From Skermanella sp. TT6 (GTDB lineage Bacteria; Pseudomonadota; Alphaproteobacteria; Azospirillales; Azospirillaceae): DNA of 64,000 nt. A model generated the notes under the pieces. It saw only the letters and a list, made by a program, of their open reading frames with translations, made no database searches and was not told the origin of the DNA. The stretch covers positions 411,997 through 475,996 of the forward strand of contig NZ_CP067422.1 in assembly GCF_016653635.2 (NCBI RefSeq). The letters run 5' to 3'. Below are positions 35,761-43,734 of the stretch, one piece after another; positions within the stretch are counted from its first letter, which is position 1, and every line of letters starts with the position of its first letter. The position numbers and the translations under genes were made by a program.

Positions 35761-36189
35761 ATGTTTCCCTACATTGGCGCCGATTCCGGCATCACCCTGA
35801 CCCGCACCGACATCGAAGCCCCGCTGCTGATCAAGGCTACCGGCTACACGTATGCGATCCAGGAAGACCAGTACGACATCGGCTTCGAGGTCACGATCAC
35901 CGACCCGACCGGCCGCGAGATCCCCACCGACTGGACGATCTATTCCTACACCGACGCCATGCTGAAGGTCTTCGGCGAGATCGCCGCCCGCCAGTCGCTG
36001 CCGGGTGCCGAGAGCCAGTTGATGAGCTATGTCGGCAACCACTACAACAGTGCCGGCGTCGCCGAGCAGAAGATCCTGTCGCACACCCGCACGGCGACCG
36101 CCCGCCTCGCCCTGGTGAAGGACATGATCGCCCGGCTGCTCGAAGAGTATCAGGCCAGCTTCGACGAAACCTCCCAGGCCGAGATTTAA
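35761..36189 (+). CDS. Hypothetical phage protein
   Basis: A 142-residue acidic protein starting MFPYIGADSGITLTRTDIEAP; GAAGG nine bases upstream selects this ATG over one 41 residues earlier. Predicted beta-rich N-terminal half (YTYAIQEDQYDIGFEVTITDP) and helical C-terminal half (LALVKDMIARLLEEYQ). I do not recognise it. It lies between the recombinase-like gene and a strong terminator, so it forms its own transcription unit. Confidence 0.65.
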   Translation: MFPYIGADSGITLTRTDIEAPLLIKATGYTYAIQEDQYDIGFEVTITDPTGREIPTDWTIYSYTDAMLKVFGEIAARQSLPGAESQLMSYVGNHYNSAGVAEQKILSHTRTATARLALVKDMIARLLEEYQASFDETSQAEI

Positions 36190-36281
36190 TTAACACCCCC
36201 TGCTGGGACCGAAGTATAATACTCTCGATTCCCAGGAATATCGTCCTGCGGTCCAGTTCTCCGATGTTTTCGCGTAGACTT

Positions 36282-36306
36282 AAACCCGCCGAAAGGCGGG
36301 TTTTTC
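36282..36306 (+). terminator. Rho-independent terminator
   Basis: AAACCCGCC, GAAA tetraloop, GGCGGG and a TTTTT run: a textbook terminator about 95 bp after the 142-residue gene and upstream of the helicase gene. Confidence 0.9.
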
Positions 36307-36433
36307 TTTGTATGCTATTTTGACGCGGGCGAAGTCCTTTTGCAATGATGGGTTCAACGCGAAAACAACAGTGTTCCGACTGGGAAGGGTCTCTTTCCCG
36401 GCGCCCGGATATCTGTGTCGGAAGGACTTGTTC

Positions 36434-37705
36434 ATGGATACCCAGACGAAGAAGAAAGTTGACCTCACGCCGGACCAGCAGCAGGCGGTCCGCGCCTTCC
36501 GGGACTTCATGGAAGATTCCAGCCGGAAGATTTTCTATCTGGCCGGCTACGCTGGCGTGGGCAAATCGACCATGATCGAGCAGGCCATCGCCCAGTTGGG
36601 GCTGAAGGCCGAGCAGGTCGATTACGTCGCCTATACGAACCGCGCCACCAAGGTGCTGAACTCCAAGGGCTGTCCGGCGACGACGATCCACAAAGCAATC
36701 TACAAGAGCTTTCCGGTGGTTGATGAGAAGGCGACCAAGGTTGCACAGACCAAGGCCCGGCTGGCCGGTGTCAAGGACTGGGCCTCGATCACAGTCCCCC
36801 GCTTCGTAAAGCGGTTCGACCCCCAGAACCGCCTGACGAGCAAGGCCCTGGTGGTGGCAGACGAGTGCAGCATGATCGGCCAGGAACAGTACGACGATCT
36901 CGTGAAGTCCTGTTCGAAGATCCTGTTCATCGGCGATCCCGGCCAGCTTGACCCGATCAAGGACACCTGCCCGTTGGCGTCGATGACGCCCGACTTCATG
37001 CTGGACAAGATCCTGCGGCAGAAGAACCAGTCGCCGATCATCCTGCTGAGCATGATGGCGCGCAACGGCGAATTGATCCCCCGCGGCGAGTGGGGCGAGC
37101 CCGGCGATGAGGCGGCTAAGTACGGTCCCTCGAACCGCGACATTGTCGGCGACATCCTGGCGGCCGATCAGGCGCTGACCGGCAAGAACGCGACCCGCCT
37201 GAACTGGAACGCCGCGGTGATCAAGCGGCTATACAGCTTGGCCCTCACCGACCTGATGCCAACGCGCGTCGGCATGAAGATGGTCGTGCGGTCGAACAGC
37301 GCCGAGTTCGGCGTAACCAAGGGTGACATCGGCATCCTGATGGAGCCGGCGAGGTCCGTGACCGTAACGGTGACCAAGGGCTGGGGCGAGAGCAAGCGGA
37401 CGGTTCGCCGCGACGCCCTGCGGGCCATGATCCGGTTCGAGGACGGCGAGCGGGAGGTCACTTTCTGGCCGGACAATTTCCGGGACTACCGCGTCGCCCG
37501 TGAACTCCCGGAAGCCGTCGATGGTGTCGCCGTCCTGGACTACGGCTGGGTCTGCACGGTCCACGTCAGCCAGGGAAGCTCCTGGGAGAACGTCCTGGTG
37601 CTCGACGACGGCTTCGGCCGCGGTCGCGGCGACGCGCGGCAGAAGTGGCTCTACACCGCGATCACGCGGGCCGAAAAGAGCCTGACGATTATCGAAGGAC
37701 TTTGA
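36434..37705 (+). CDS. SF1 DNA helicase, Dda/RecD2-like
   Basis: A 423-residue helicase, close to T4 Dda (439). Q-motif-like LTPDQQQAVRAF, Walker A GYAGVGKST (residues 38-46), Walker B-type VADECSMI, GDPGQLDPI (motif III), and the C-terminal HVSQGSSWENVLVLDD and YTAITRAEKSL motifs (V, VI). ATG at 36434 with GAAGGA eight bases before. It unwinds DNA 5' to 3' in the family. It opens the replication module and lies seven bases before the primase-like gene. Confidence 0.85.
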   Translation: MDTQTKKKVDLTPDQQQAVRAFRDFMEDSSRKIFYLAGYAGVGKSTMIEQAIAQLGLKAEQVDYVAYTNRATKVLNSKGCPATTIHKAIYKSFPVVDEKATKVAQTKARLAGVKDWASITVPRFVKRFDPQNRLTSKALVVADECSMIGQEQYDDLVKSCSKILFIGDPGQLDPIKDTCPLASMTPDFMLDKILRQKNQSPIILLSMMARNGELIPRGEWGEPGDEAAKYGPSNRDIVGDILAADQALTGKNATRLNWNAAVIKRLYSLALTDLMPTRVGMKMVVRSNSAEFGVTKGDIGILMEPARSVTVTVTKGWGESKRTVRRDALRAMIRFEDGEREVTFWPDNFRDYRVARELPEAVDGVAVLDYGWVCTVHVSQGSSWENVLVLDDGFGRGRGDARQKWLYTAITRAEKSLTIIEGL

Positions 37706-37711
37706 TCAAAA

Positions 37712-39055
37712 ATGATTCGAAACGACCCCTACGCCATCGCGGAACTGCGTGGCAAGCGCGGTGATGGCGATCTCCACCAGTCGCGCATCACCAATCAGGT
37801 GTGCCTGGAAACGTTCCCTGAACTGTATGAGCAGATCCGCTCGCTCACCTATCCGGACCAGCAGCCCAGCAAGTTCCACACCTTCGGCTGGTCGCCGGCC
37901 CTGTTCGATGAGTCGGTGAACCGCTACGGCGAGGAGGGTCTCTGGCGCGTTGGTTCGGCCGCCAGCGATGAGGTCTCGTGCTTCTTCGGCGACATCGACA
38001 ACGCCAACCCCGATCAGCCCGAGATCCGGATGGAGGATGCCGAGCAGGCCCTGGAGGATCTCGGTCTGTCGTTCTTCCTCTACCCGTCCTACTCGCACGA
38101 CGAGGACGGCCGCCACAAGTTCCGCGTCGTCATTGATTCCTCCAGGGCGATGACCTGGGACGAGTGCTTCCGGGTCGCCGGTGTGCTGGGCCATGAGGTG
38201 TTCGGCCAGCAGGGCGATTTCTCGATCTACGACAAGGGCGATCACCTCTATGGCCCGGCGGCCCGCTACGGGATCGGTGCCCTCTCACCGGGAGATCCCC
38301 TGGATGTTGACGCCACCCTGGCCCGTTGGGACGCCCTGCCGGCGGCCTACCGGTTGGCTCTTCGTCAAGCCGGCGCCAGCACGGCTCCCCGGCAGAGCGG
38401 ACCGACCCGGCCGCTGACCGAGGAGGAGGCGGAGCGGTTCCGGGAACTGCGGTCGAGCACCAAGGTCCGGCCGTTCACCACCCTGAAGAACCCCCGCCTG
38501 TGGAACGCCAATTGGAACGGCGACTACAAGGCCAAGATCGCCGGGGGCTCGCACTGGCAGACGATGCGCTCGCTGCTCTCCCGGATCTGGATGAAGTCTG
38601 GCGCGACGCTGGCCGCGGCCGAGATGACCAAGCTCTTCCAGGAGATCGACGCCCAGGATGGCGGCTACTTCCAGGCCCACTATCCGGGGGACAAGCTGGA
38701 AGCCCTGCTGGACTTCATCATGTCCCAGCCCGTCGGAGACGCGGTCGGGGAGGCGAGCCCGGAAGGGCGGGAGCAGCCTGCTCCCGCTCCGGAGGGCGAG
38801 ACGACGGCGCCGGCCAGCATGCCGCGGGAACCCAGGAACGCCCCGGAAGTGCTGCTGATCGACGAGACGATCCCCGGCCATCGCGCTATCACGGAATGGC
38901 TCCGCGGCGAGCGGCCGAGCGAAAAGATTTTGAAGTCCCTGACCCGGCTCCGCGAAAAGAAGCCCCTGCACTACGCCGAGGTGCTGGCGCAACTGCTGGT
39001 GCTGAACCCCGACCCCATGCTGAAGGATGCCTTCGATGCTCACCTTGCCGCCTGA
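37712..39055 (+). CDS. Primase-like protein (AEP superfamily candidate)
   Basis: A 447-residue protein with features of archaeo-eukaryotic primases: a D-x-D pair in CFFGDIDNA (residues 90-98) and the HKFRVVIDSS strand (135-143) in place of the usual sxH and third acidic motif. A helical C-terminal region follows with an acidic/proline linker near residue 340-360. It lies between two helicase genes, which fits a primase. The next gene starts within its last 20 bases. The fold assignment is an inference from spacing of motifs, not a strong family match. Confidence 0.55.
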   Translation: MIRNDPYAIAELRGKRGDGDLHQSRITNQVCLETFPELYEQIRSLTYPDQQPSKFHTFGWSPALFDESVNRYGEEGLWRVGSAASDEVSCFFGDIDNANPDQPEIRMEDAEQALEDLGLSFFLYPSYSHDEDGRHKFRVVIDSSRAMTWDECFRVAGVLGHEVFGQQGDFSIYDKGDHLYGPAARYGIGALSPGDPLDVDATLARWDALPAAYRLALRQAGASTAPRQSGPTRPLTEEEAERFRELRSSTKVRPFTTLKNPRLWNANWNGDYKAKIAGGSHWQTMRSLLSRIWMKSGATLAAAEMTKLFQEIDAQDGGYFQAHYPGDKLEALLDFIMSQPVGDAVGEASPEGREQPAPAPEGETTAPASMPREPRNAPEVLLIDETIPGHRAITEWLRGERPSEKILKSLTRLREKKPLHYAEVLAQLLVLNPDPMLKDAFDAHLAA

Positions 39056-40496
39056 CGCGATGACGACCGGTCTGAAGACCGACATGGTCCAGGAATACAA
39101 TTTCGAGGACCAGACCTGGAACCAGCCCGGTCACGTCAACCACCATGAATGGTTCCAGTTCCTCTCCACCCGAGCGGTTGCCGTGGCCGGCCAGTACTGG
39201 CTCCGGGATCGCCGCACCGGAACGTGGAACCGCTACAACAGCAAGGAAACGTTCCGCGCCCAGATCGTCAGCCAGTACACCGGGGTGCAGGACTGGCCGA
39301 CCGGCCCGCTGTTCTTCGACGTGGATGTGATCAACCAGTATCTCAGCCTCGCGATGCCGGTCTACGAGGCGTTGATCTACGCTCCCGGCGTCGGGGAGCA
39401 GGTCGTGTTCGATGACAGGAAGCGGCTCAACGTCTTCGTCAACAACCGCCTGCGGGGCGAGACCGACGATATCCCGGCGGCCGAGGAGCTTCTGAAGATC
39501 ATCCGGAACAGCCTCTGCGCTGAACCCAAGGAGATCGGCCTGGAGGCCATGCTGAAGGAGATCCGCGAGGCCAGGACGCTGTTCGCCTGGGTGATCCACT
39601 GGTTGGCAGCCAGGTATCAGCGGCCGGGGTTCACCAGCCAGACAAATTTGTGGCTCATCGGCCGTGCCCGCGGCATCGGGAAATCCTCCCTGGTGGGGCT
39701 GATGCGATACCTGCTGGGCAGCGCCACCGTCCAGAAGGTCGTCGAGGAGGAGATCACCCGCGGCTGGGATGATTTCATGTTCGGCAAGGAACTGGTCGAG
39801 TGGGACGAGTTCGGTGGCAAGACCTATCACGACTATTCCAACTACATCAAACTGAAGACCGGCAACGATACGGTGACGCTGACGACGCGGGGCATGGGGA
39901 TCGCCAACCATCTCGCCGTGGCGATGCATATCTTCACGACCAACAACGAGAAGCCGATGATGGTCGATGCCGAGGATCGGCAGAACACCTACGTCCAGAC
40001 GACCGAAGATCCCGACGGGATCTGGCGGAAGCGGGCCTCGGCTCTGTGGAACTCGACCGACAACTCGCTGGTCGATCGGAGGATCGCCACCGGGTTCGCC
40101 GCCATCCTGGCCACCGTCGAGATCGACTACGACTTCATCAGGAAGCCGTTCCAGACCGAGCTTCGCGCCAAGCTGGTCGAGAACTTCAGCAGCACGATCG
40201 GCCAGTGGATCGACGAGGAGCAGGAAACCCTGGTGGAAGACTGGGGCAATCGGTTCCGGAAGTGGGCCGAGATGCACGGCGCCTACGCGGACTGGGCCAA
40301 GCTGCACACCAAGGCCAGACCCGAAGATCTCAAGACGTTCAAGGTCCAGATGGTGAAGTTCTGGAAGGAGAAGACCGGCGGTGACGTGGTCGAGGGTGTC
40401 GGGAAGGATGGGTTCAACAACCGAAAATCCTTCCGTGGGGTCAAGCTGGTCGGGGTGGGGGGTCGCGCCGTGGTCATCGATGACCAGGATTTCTGA
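39036..40496 (+). CDS. SF3-type replicative helicase / primase-helicase
   Basis: A 486-residue protein of the phage/plasmid DUF5906-type NTPases. Walker A is GRARGIGKSS (about 209-218), an acidic Walker B-like EWDEFGG follows, and the third motif HIFTTNNEKP holds the conserved SF3 asparagine. The start at 39036 has GAAGGA nine bases upstream and overlaps the primase-like gene; ATGs at 39027 and 39060 are alternatives. The iteron cluster begins four bases after its stop, so it is likely the initiator or replicative helicase acting at that origin. Confidence 0.8.
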   Translation: MLTLPPDAMTTGLKTDMVQEYNFEDQTWNQPGHVNHHEWFQFLSTRAVAVAGQYWLRDRRTGTWNRYNSKETFRAQIVSQYTGVQDWPTGPLFFDVDVINQYLSLAMPVYEALIYAPGVGEQVVFDDRKRLNVFVNNRLRGETDDIPAAEELLKIIRNSLCAEPKEIGLEAMLKEIREARTLFAWVIHWLAARYQRPGFTSQTNLWLIGRARGIGKSSLVGLMRYLLGSATVQKVVEEEITRGWDDFMFGKELVEWDEFGGKTYHDYSNYIKLKTGNDTVTLTTRGMGIANHLAVAMHIFTTNNEKPMMVDAEDRQNTYVQTTEDPDGIWRKRASALWNSTDNSLVDRRIATGFAAILATVEIDYDFIRKPFQTELRAKLVENFSSTIGQWIDEEQETLVEDWGNRFRKWAEMHGAYADWAKLHTKARPEDLKTFKVQMVKFWKEKTGGDVVEGVGKDGFNNRKSFRGVKLVGVGGRAVVIDDQDF

Positions 40497-40500
40497 TCCG

Positions 40501-40771
40501 TGTCTACAATCCGGTAAAAATGTAGACAGTTTGTAGACACGATGTAGACACGAAAAACCCAGGCCCCGTCTGGGTTTTTCTCTCTCTTTTTCTTCTTTCT
40601 ACATTCTACATTAAAAAGAAGAAGAAGAAAGAAAAGAGAGAAGAGAGGGAGAGATATACAGTACAGCAGCCGGGGGGTATTGGCAATGTAGACTGTAGAC
40701 AGACCCCCAAACCAACTTAACACATTGATCTGATCGAGAAATCCTGTCTACATCCTGTCTGCATGTCTACA
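40501..40771. other. Candidate phage replication origin with iterons
   Basis: The 8-mer TGTAGACA occurs directly at 40521, 40532, 40543 (11-bp, one-turn spacing) and 40694, with a variant at 40687. Its inverse TGTCTACA lies at 40501, 40745 and 40764, with a variant at 40756. Between them is a pyrimidine tract (about 40580-40600) answered by a purine tract (40615-40655), able to fold back or unwind easily. It is the longest gene-free stretch of the early block, directly after helicase and primase genes and before the gp32-like gene. Confidence 0.6.
40553..40579 (+). terminator. Rho-independent terminator
   Basis: AAAAACCCAG pairs perfectly with CTGGGTTTTT around a seven-base loop; it ends the helicase/primase transcript inside the iteron region. 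Confidence 0.88.
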
Positions 40772-40784
40772 AAACGAGGTCCAG

Positions 40785-41045
40785 ATGACTGACGATGAAT
40801 ACTTCGACCCCCGCCTGAGCGGCTTCCGCCCACCCCAACCGCCACCCGACGAACCCGACCGCCCCCGCCGCGGCGAGACCTGGGCGGCCTTCTGCGAGCG
40901 GTGGCAGGGATGGCGCCGGGAGATGGAGCGGTATAACGCCCAGATGCTCCGCCGGAGCAACCACCCCCAGGATGCCATCCGGGTCGATGATCCGAACCGC
41001 GGCGCCCTCCTGGAAAAAGTTCTCGCGAGGCTGAAAAGAAATTAA
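40785..41045 (+). CDS. Small proline- and arginine-rich hypothetical protein
   Basis: An 86-residue protein starting MTDDEYFDPRLSGFRPP; a proline/arginine-rich N-terminal third is followed by a charged helix (TWAAFCERWQGWRREMERY). GAGG lies eight bases before the ATG. It sits between the iterons and the gp32-like gene. No known domain; a replication accessory is possible from position only. Confidence 0.55.
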   Translation: MTDDEYFDPRLSGFRPPQPPPDEPDRPRRGETWAAFCERWQGWRREMERYNAQMLRRSNHPQDAIRVDDPNRGALLEKVLARLKRN

Positions 41046-41122
41046 CGCTCCAGGGATCGGATCTGCCATGGTGAGTAAATCGAGGGGGCAATACCGCTCC
41101 TAACGGCAAAACGAGAGATATC

Positions 41123-42058
41123 ATGGCTTCACTGGCAGAAATCCGGGCACGTTTGGCCCAGAAGGCAGCACAACAGTCCAAGACGAGCACGGGCGACAAC
41201 GCGTCCTATGCTTTCTGGATCACGCCGGTCGGTCAGACCAGCACTATCCGTTTTCTTCCCGATGCCGACGAGACCAACGAGTTCTTCTGGCGGGAGCGGA
41301 TGGTGATCAAGCTTCCGTTCGTCGGTGTCCGCGGCGGCGACGAGACCAAGGAAGTGTCGGTCCAGGTCCCCTGCATGCAGATGTGGGGCGAGAAGTGCGC
41401 CGTCACGGAAGGCATCCGCGACTGGTGGAACGGCCCTCAGCGCGAGCTTGCTCGCCTGTATTACCGGAAGAAGTCGTACGTCTTCCAGGGCTTCGTGGTG
41501 AACAGCGGGTTCGAGGAAGCCGAGGTCCCGGCCAATCCGATCCGCCGGTTCGTGATCAATGAGTCGCTCTACAAGATCATCTACAACACCCTGATGGACG
41601 GCGATATAGAGGACTTCGTCATCGATTTCGAGAAGGGCCGCGATTTCCGGATCAGCGTTGCGAAGCAGGGCGATTACAAGTCCTACGGCTCGTCGATGTT
41701 CAGCATGAAGACCCGCGCGCTGACCCCGGCGGAGCGGCAGGCGATCGACACCCACGGCCTGCACGACCTCAAGGAAGCCCTGCCGGCGAAGCCGACGGCG
41801 GAGCAGGTCCAGGCGATCGAGGAGATGTTCCACGCCTCGGTGAACGGCGAACTGTACGATGCCGACCGCTTCGGCGCCTACTACAAGCCGTTCGGCCTGA
41901 AGATCGACAACAAGCCGGCCAACGCCAACCGGACCGCTTCGGCGCCGGCCGTGGCGATCGATCCGGAAGTTGCCAAGTACAGCATCCCGGCGAGCGATCC
42001 GACCCGCACGACGGCCGAGATCATCGCCGGTCTCAGCCGGAACCGCACTGCTGGTTAA
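41123..42058 (+). CDS. T4 gp32-like single-stranded DNA-binding protein
   Basis: A 311-residue protein arranged like T4 gp32 (301). The N terminus MASLAEIRARLAQKAA resembles the basic cooperativity arm, YAFWITPVGQTSTIRFLPD is the first OB strand pair of this family, and conserved aromatic residues follow (FWRERM, LYYRKKSYVFQGFVV). The C terminus is flexible but less acidic than T4's. It would coat ssDNA during phage replication and recombination. It is the last early gene, followed by terminators. Confidence 0.7.
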   Translation: MASLAEIRARLAQKAAQQSKTSTGDNASYAFWITPVGQTSTIRFLPDADETNEFFWRERMVIKLPFVGVRGGDETKEVSVQVPCMQMWGEKCAVTEGIRDWWNGPQRELARLYYRKKSYVFQGFVVNSGFEEAEVPANPIRRFVINESLYKIIYNTLMDGDIEDFVIDFEKGRDFRISVAKQGDYKSYGSSMFSMKTRALTPAERQAIDTHGLHDLKEALPAKPTAEQVQAIEEMFHASVNGELYDADRFGAYYKPFGLKIDNKPANANRTASAPAVAIDPEVAKYSIPASDPTRTTAEIIAGLSRNRTAG

Positions 42059-42072
42059 TGGAGTGTTAACCA

Positions 42073-42104
42073 CGACCGGTCTATACCTCGCGACAGGCCG
42101 GTCG
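42073..42104 (+). terminator. Weak hairpin after the gp32-like gene
   Basis: CGACCGG (42073-42079) pairs with CCGGTCG (42098-42104), followed by GGGTTTATT. The loop is long (18 bases), so efficiency is doubtful. Confidence 0.45.
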
Positions 42105-42155
42105 GGGTTTATTGAGCCATTCGCCGATCGGTCTCCTTAGCAGGTGCGTCTGCGG

Positions 42156-42191
42156 AAAGGGCTGGCCGCTCATCCTTCGGCCGGCCCTTTT
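42156..42191 (+). terminator. Rho-independent terminator closing the early block
   Basis: AAAGGGC and GGCCG arms pair with CGGCC and GCCCTTTT around a nine-base loop with one bulge each side. It lies 36 bp before the first TAAATA motif, so it marks the border between early and late transcription. Confidence 0.8.
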
Positions 42192-42227
42192 CACGTTCCG
42201 GTGCCCGCTATCGGTCCGACGGGTCGA

Positions 42228-42233
42228 TAAATA
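42228..42233 (+). promoter_or_regulatory. TAAATA late-promoter-like motif, first occurrence
   Basis: GATAAATAT lies 36 bp after the early terminator. If used like a T4 late promoter, transcription would begin near 42239, giving a short leader before the 12-codon ORF at 42258 and the gene at 42295. Confidence 0.5.
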
Positions 42234-42257
42234 TCCTGACCCGGACAGGAACCTCCC

Positions 42258-42293
42258 ATGCTGATCATGACCACCGAGAGCCCGGCAGCGTGA
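42258..42293 (+). CDS. Possible 11-residue leader peptide
   Basis: ATG at 42258 opens an 11-codon frame ending in TGA at 42291, two bases before the ATG of the 91-residue gene. CAGGAACC precedes it, so it may be the ribosome entry point that couples translation into the next gene. It could equally be chance. Confidence 0.3.
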   Translation: MLIMTTESPAA

Positions 42294-42294
42294 C

Positions 42295-42570
42295 ATGGTC
42301 TACGTCACGTTCCACGGCGACCAGAGAGCGCGTCAGCGCCTCGGTATCCCCCGCCGGGCCGTTGCCCGTATGGCCGAGCGGGCACTGGCTCAGGGCCGCC
42401 GCCTGAGCGACTTCGGGACCGGTATCCGAGTCCTCCTGGAGAGCGCGGTCTCGACCGCCCATCCCGAAGGCGACCCCCGCATCTACGGCCATCACCTCTT
42501 CGTCTACGAGCGGGACCGCTTCGTGACCTGCTGGCTGCTGCCTCCCGAGATCCGGCGGCTGCTGTCCTAA
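42295..42570 (+). CDS. Conserved-type small hypothetical protein
   Basis: A 91-residue protein with an N-terminal basic helix (RARQRLGIPRRAVARMAERAL) and a C-terminal beta part (YGHHLFVYERDRFVTCWLLPPEIRRLL) whose shape, basic helix then strands ending in a W-x-LP motif, recalls small RelE/BrnT-like folds. I do not assign function. Its TAA stop is also the start of a TAAATA motif. First gene of the late block. Confidence 0.6.
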   Translation: MVYVTFHGDQRARQRLGIPRRAVARMAERALAQGRRLSDFGTGIRVLLESAVSTAHPEGDPRIYGHHLFVYERDRFVTCWLLPPEIRRLLS

Positions 42571-42573
42571 ATA
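42568..42573 (+). promoter_or_regulatory. TAAATA motif overlapping a stop codon
   Basis: CCTAAATACC, where the first three bases are the stop of the 91-residue gene. A start about six bases on would leave a leader with GGAGG (42586-42590) before the ATG at 42597. Confidence 0.5.
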
Positions 42574-42596
42574 CCGGCCCCTGATGGAGGTCGGTG

Positions 42597-42797
42597 ATGG
42601 ACGATTTCGACGTTGATTGGGAAGCCTGCGACCCGGACATCCACTGCCCACCGCCGGTCTTCGATCCCCGCCACTGCACCTGTCCCTGTCATAAGCAGCG
42701 GCCGACCCTGGCCGAGCAGATCGCCGCCTACGCCATGCTGGCCGGCTGTGTCTACGCGCTGGTCCTGCTGCTCCAGGCCCTGGTCAGCACCCACTGA
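42597..42797 (+). CDS. Small cysteine-rich single-pass membrane protein
   Basis: A 66-residue protein with five cysteines in its N-terminal half (C11, C17, C27, C29, C31; the last three in HCTCPCHK) and a C-terminal hydrophobic span (AAYAMLAGCVYALVLLLQALV) running almost to the end. GGAGG lies seven bases before the ATG. Topology could suit a lysis or membrane-signalling protein, but no family is recognised. The cysteine cluster may bind zinc. Confidence 0.55.
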   Translation: MDDFDVDWEACDPDIHCPPPVFDPRHCTCPCHKQRPTLAEQIAAYAMLAGCVYALVLLLQALVSTH

Positions 42798-42808
42798 AAG
42801 ACCATCCC

Positions 42809-43144
42809 ATGGACGACGATCTCGATTTTCCCGATGAGTTCACGGTCAGCTTCCTGGACCTCGACGACTTCCTCGACGCGATCGAGGATGCCGGCGCGCC
42901 GGCCGAGGACTACATCGTCGATCTGGTCGAGGCCGCTGCCCTCGACCTCGTGCTGCCCTCGACCTTCCTGCCGTCCTGCGAGTTCGACCGCATGGTCCGG
43001 GAGATGAGCAAGGATCTCGCCCTGATCATCCGCCAGCGTGCCGGGCTACCTGCCGGAGAGGACGATCTCCTGGCCCTGCGGATCGCCCTGGCGACGCGCG
43101 AACAGGCCAGGGTGCTGGCCTGCATGCCGGTCGGTCATGCCTAG
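42809..43144 (+). CDS. Acidic hypothetical protein
   Basis: A 111-residue strongly acidic protein (MDDDLDFPDEFTVSFLDLDD opening) with a helical C-terminal half. It lies 11 bp after the membrane-protein gene and its stop overlaps the HNH gene start. Not recognised. A DNA mimic or a packaging accessory would fit the charge and the position before HNH and terminase, but this is speculation. Confidence 0.55.
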   Translation: MDDDLDFPDEFTVSFLDLDDFLDAIEDAGAPAEDYIVDLVEAAALDLVLPSTFLPSCEFDRMVREMSKDLALIIRQRAGLPAGEDDLLALRIALATREQARVLACMPVGHA

Positions 43145-43505
43145 ACGCGCCCCCGCCCACCGGCCGGCCAATGCGGGTGATCCCAAGATCAAGGAGCAGG
43201 AGCGCAAGATCCAGGAGCGACGGCGCAAGGCCGCGGTCGATCGCCATCGGGGATCGGCAGCCAGCCGGGGCTACGACGGCGACTGGCGTCGGCTGAGGCT
43301 GGCCCACATCCAGAGCGAACCGCTGTGCCGACGGTGCAAGGCCGAGGGCAGGATCGTGGTCGCCGACGTGGTCGATCACATCGTGCCGATCAGCGTCGAT
43401 CCCGACAGGCGCCTCGACCCGTCCAACCTCCAGAGCCTGTGTAAACACCATCACGACGTGAAGACGGCGCGGGAGGACGGCGGATTCGGCCGCCGTGCTA
43501 AATAG
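43137..43505 (+). CDS. HNH endonuclease upstream of terminase
   Basis: A 122-residue HNH protein. Zinc cysteines C64 and C67 (CRRC), the DHIVPI strand with H81, the central NLQSL and the CKHHHDVKT finger complete the motif. A basic helical N terminus precedes it. The ATG at 43137 lies in the end of the previous gene; a longer frame from 43038 is rejected. HNH proteins in this position (HK97 gp74 type) assist terminase in cos cleavage. Its last codons form a TAAATA motif. Confidence 0.85.
   Translation: MPRRAPAHRPANAGDPKIKEQERKIQERRRKAAVDRHRGSAASRGYDGDWRRLRLAHIQSEPLCRRCKAEGRIVVADVVDHIVPISVDPDRRLDPSNLQSLCKHHHDVKTAREDGGFGRRAK
43499..43504 (+). promoter_or_regulatory. TAAATA motif at the end of the HNH gene
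   Basis: GCTAAATAG, overlapping the HNH stop codon. A start near 43510 would produce a 225-base leader to the small terminase gene, which has no Shine-Dalgarno. Confidence 0.45.
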
Positions 43506-43734
43506 TTCGAGCGAAATCGCCACCGGGCGCGGTCGTCTACCCCCTCCGAGGTAAATTACCCACAGTTTGGTGGTGTTCTACCCCTTCCGCGTCGTCGATC
43601 GGCTCTGGGAGGGGGCGGGTCCCCTCTTGGCCCCCTACCCGAGGGGACCGCGCCAGGGGAACTCTTTTCGCGCGAGAGCGATTTGAAAATCTTTTCCGGG
43701 TGGCCTTCCCTCCCCCGCAGACTGGTTTGAAATC
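43506..43734. other. Gene-free stretch before terminase, possible packaging site
   Basis: 229 bp without a gene between HNH and the small terminase. It holds CTACCCC-type direct repeats (near 43536 and 43579) and an 8-bp perfect inverted repeat GGTCCCCT/AGGGGACC (43618-43625, 43642-43649). In HK97-like phages the cos site lies here, so it is the best place to look for one. Confidence 0.35.
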
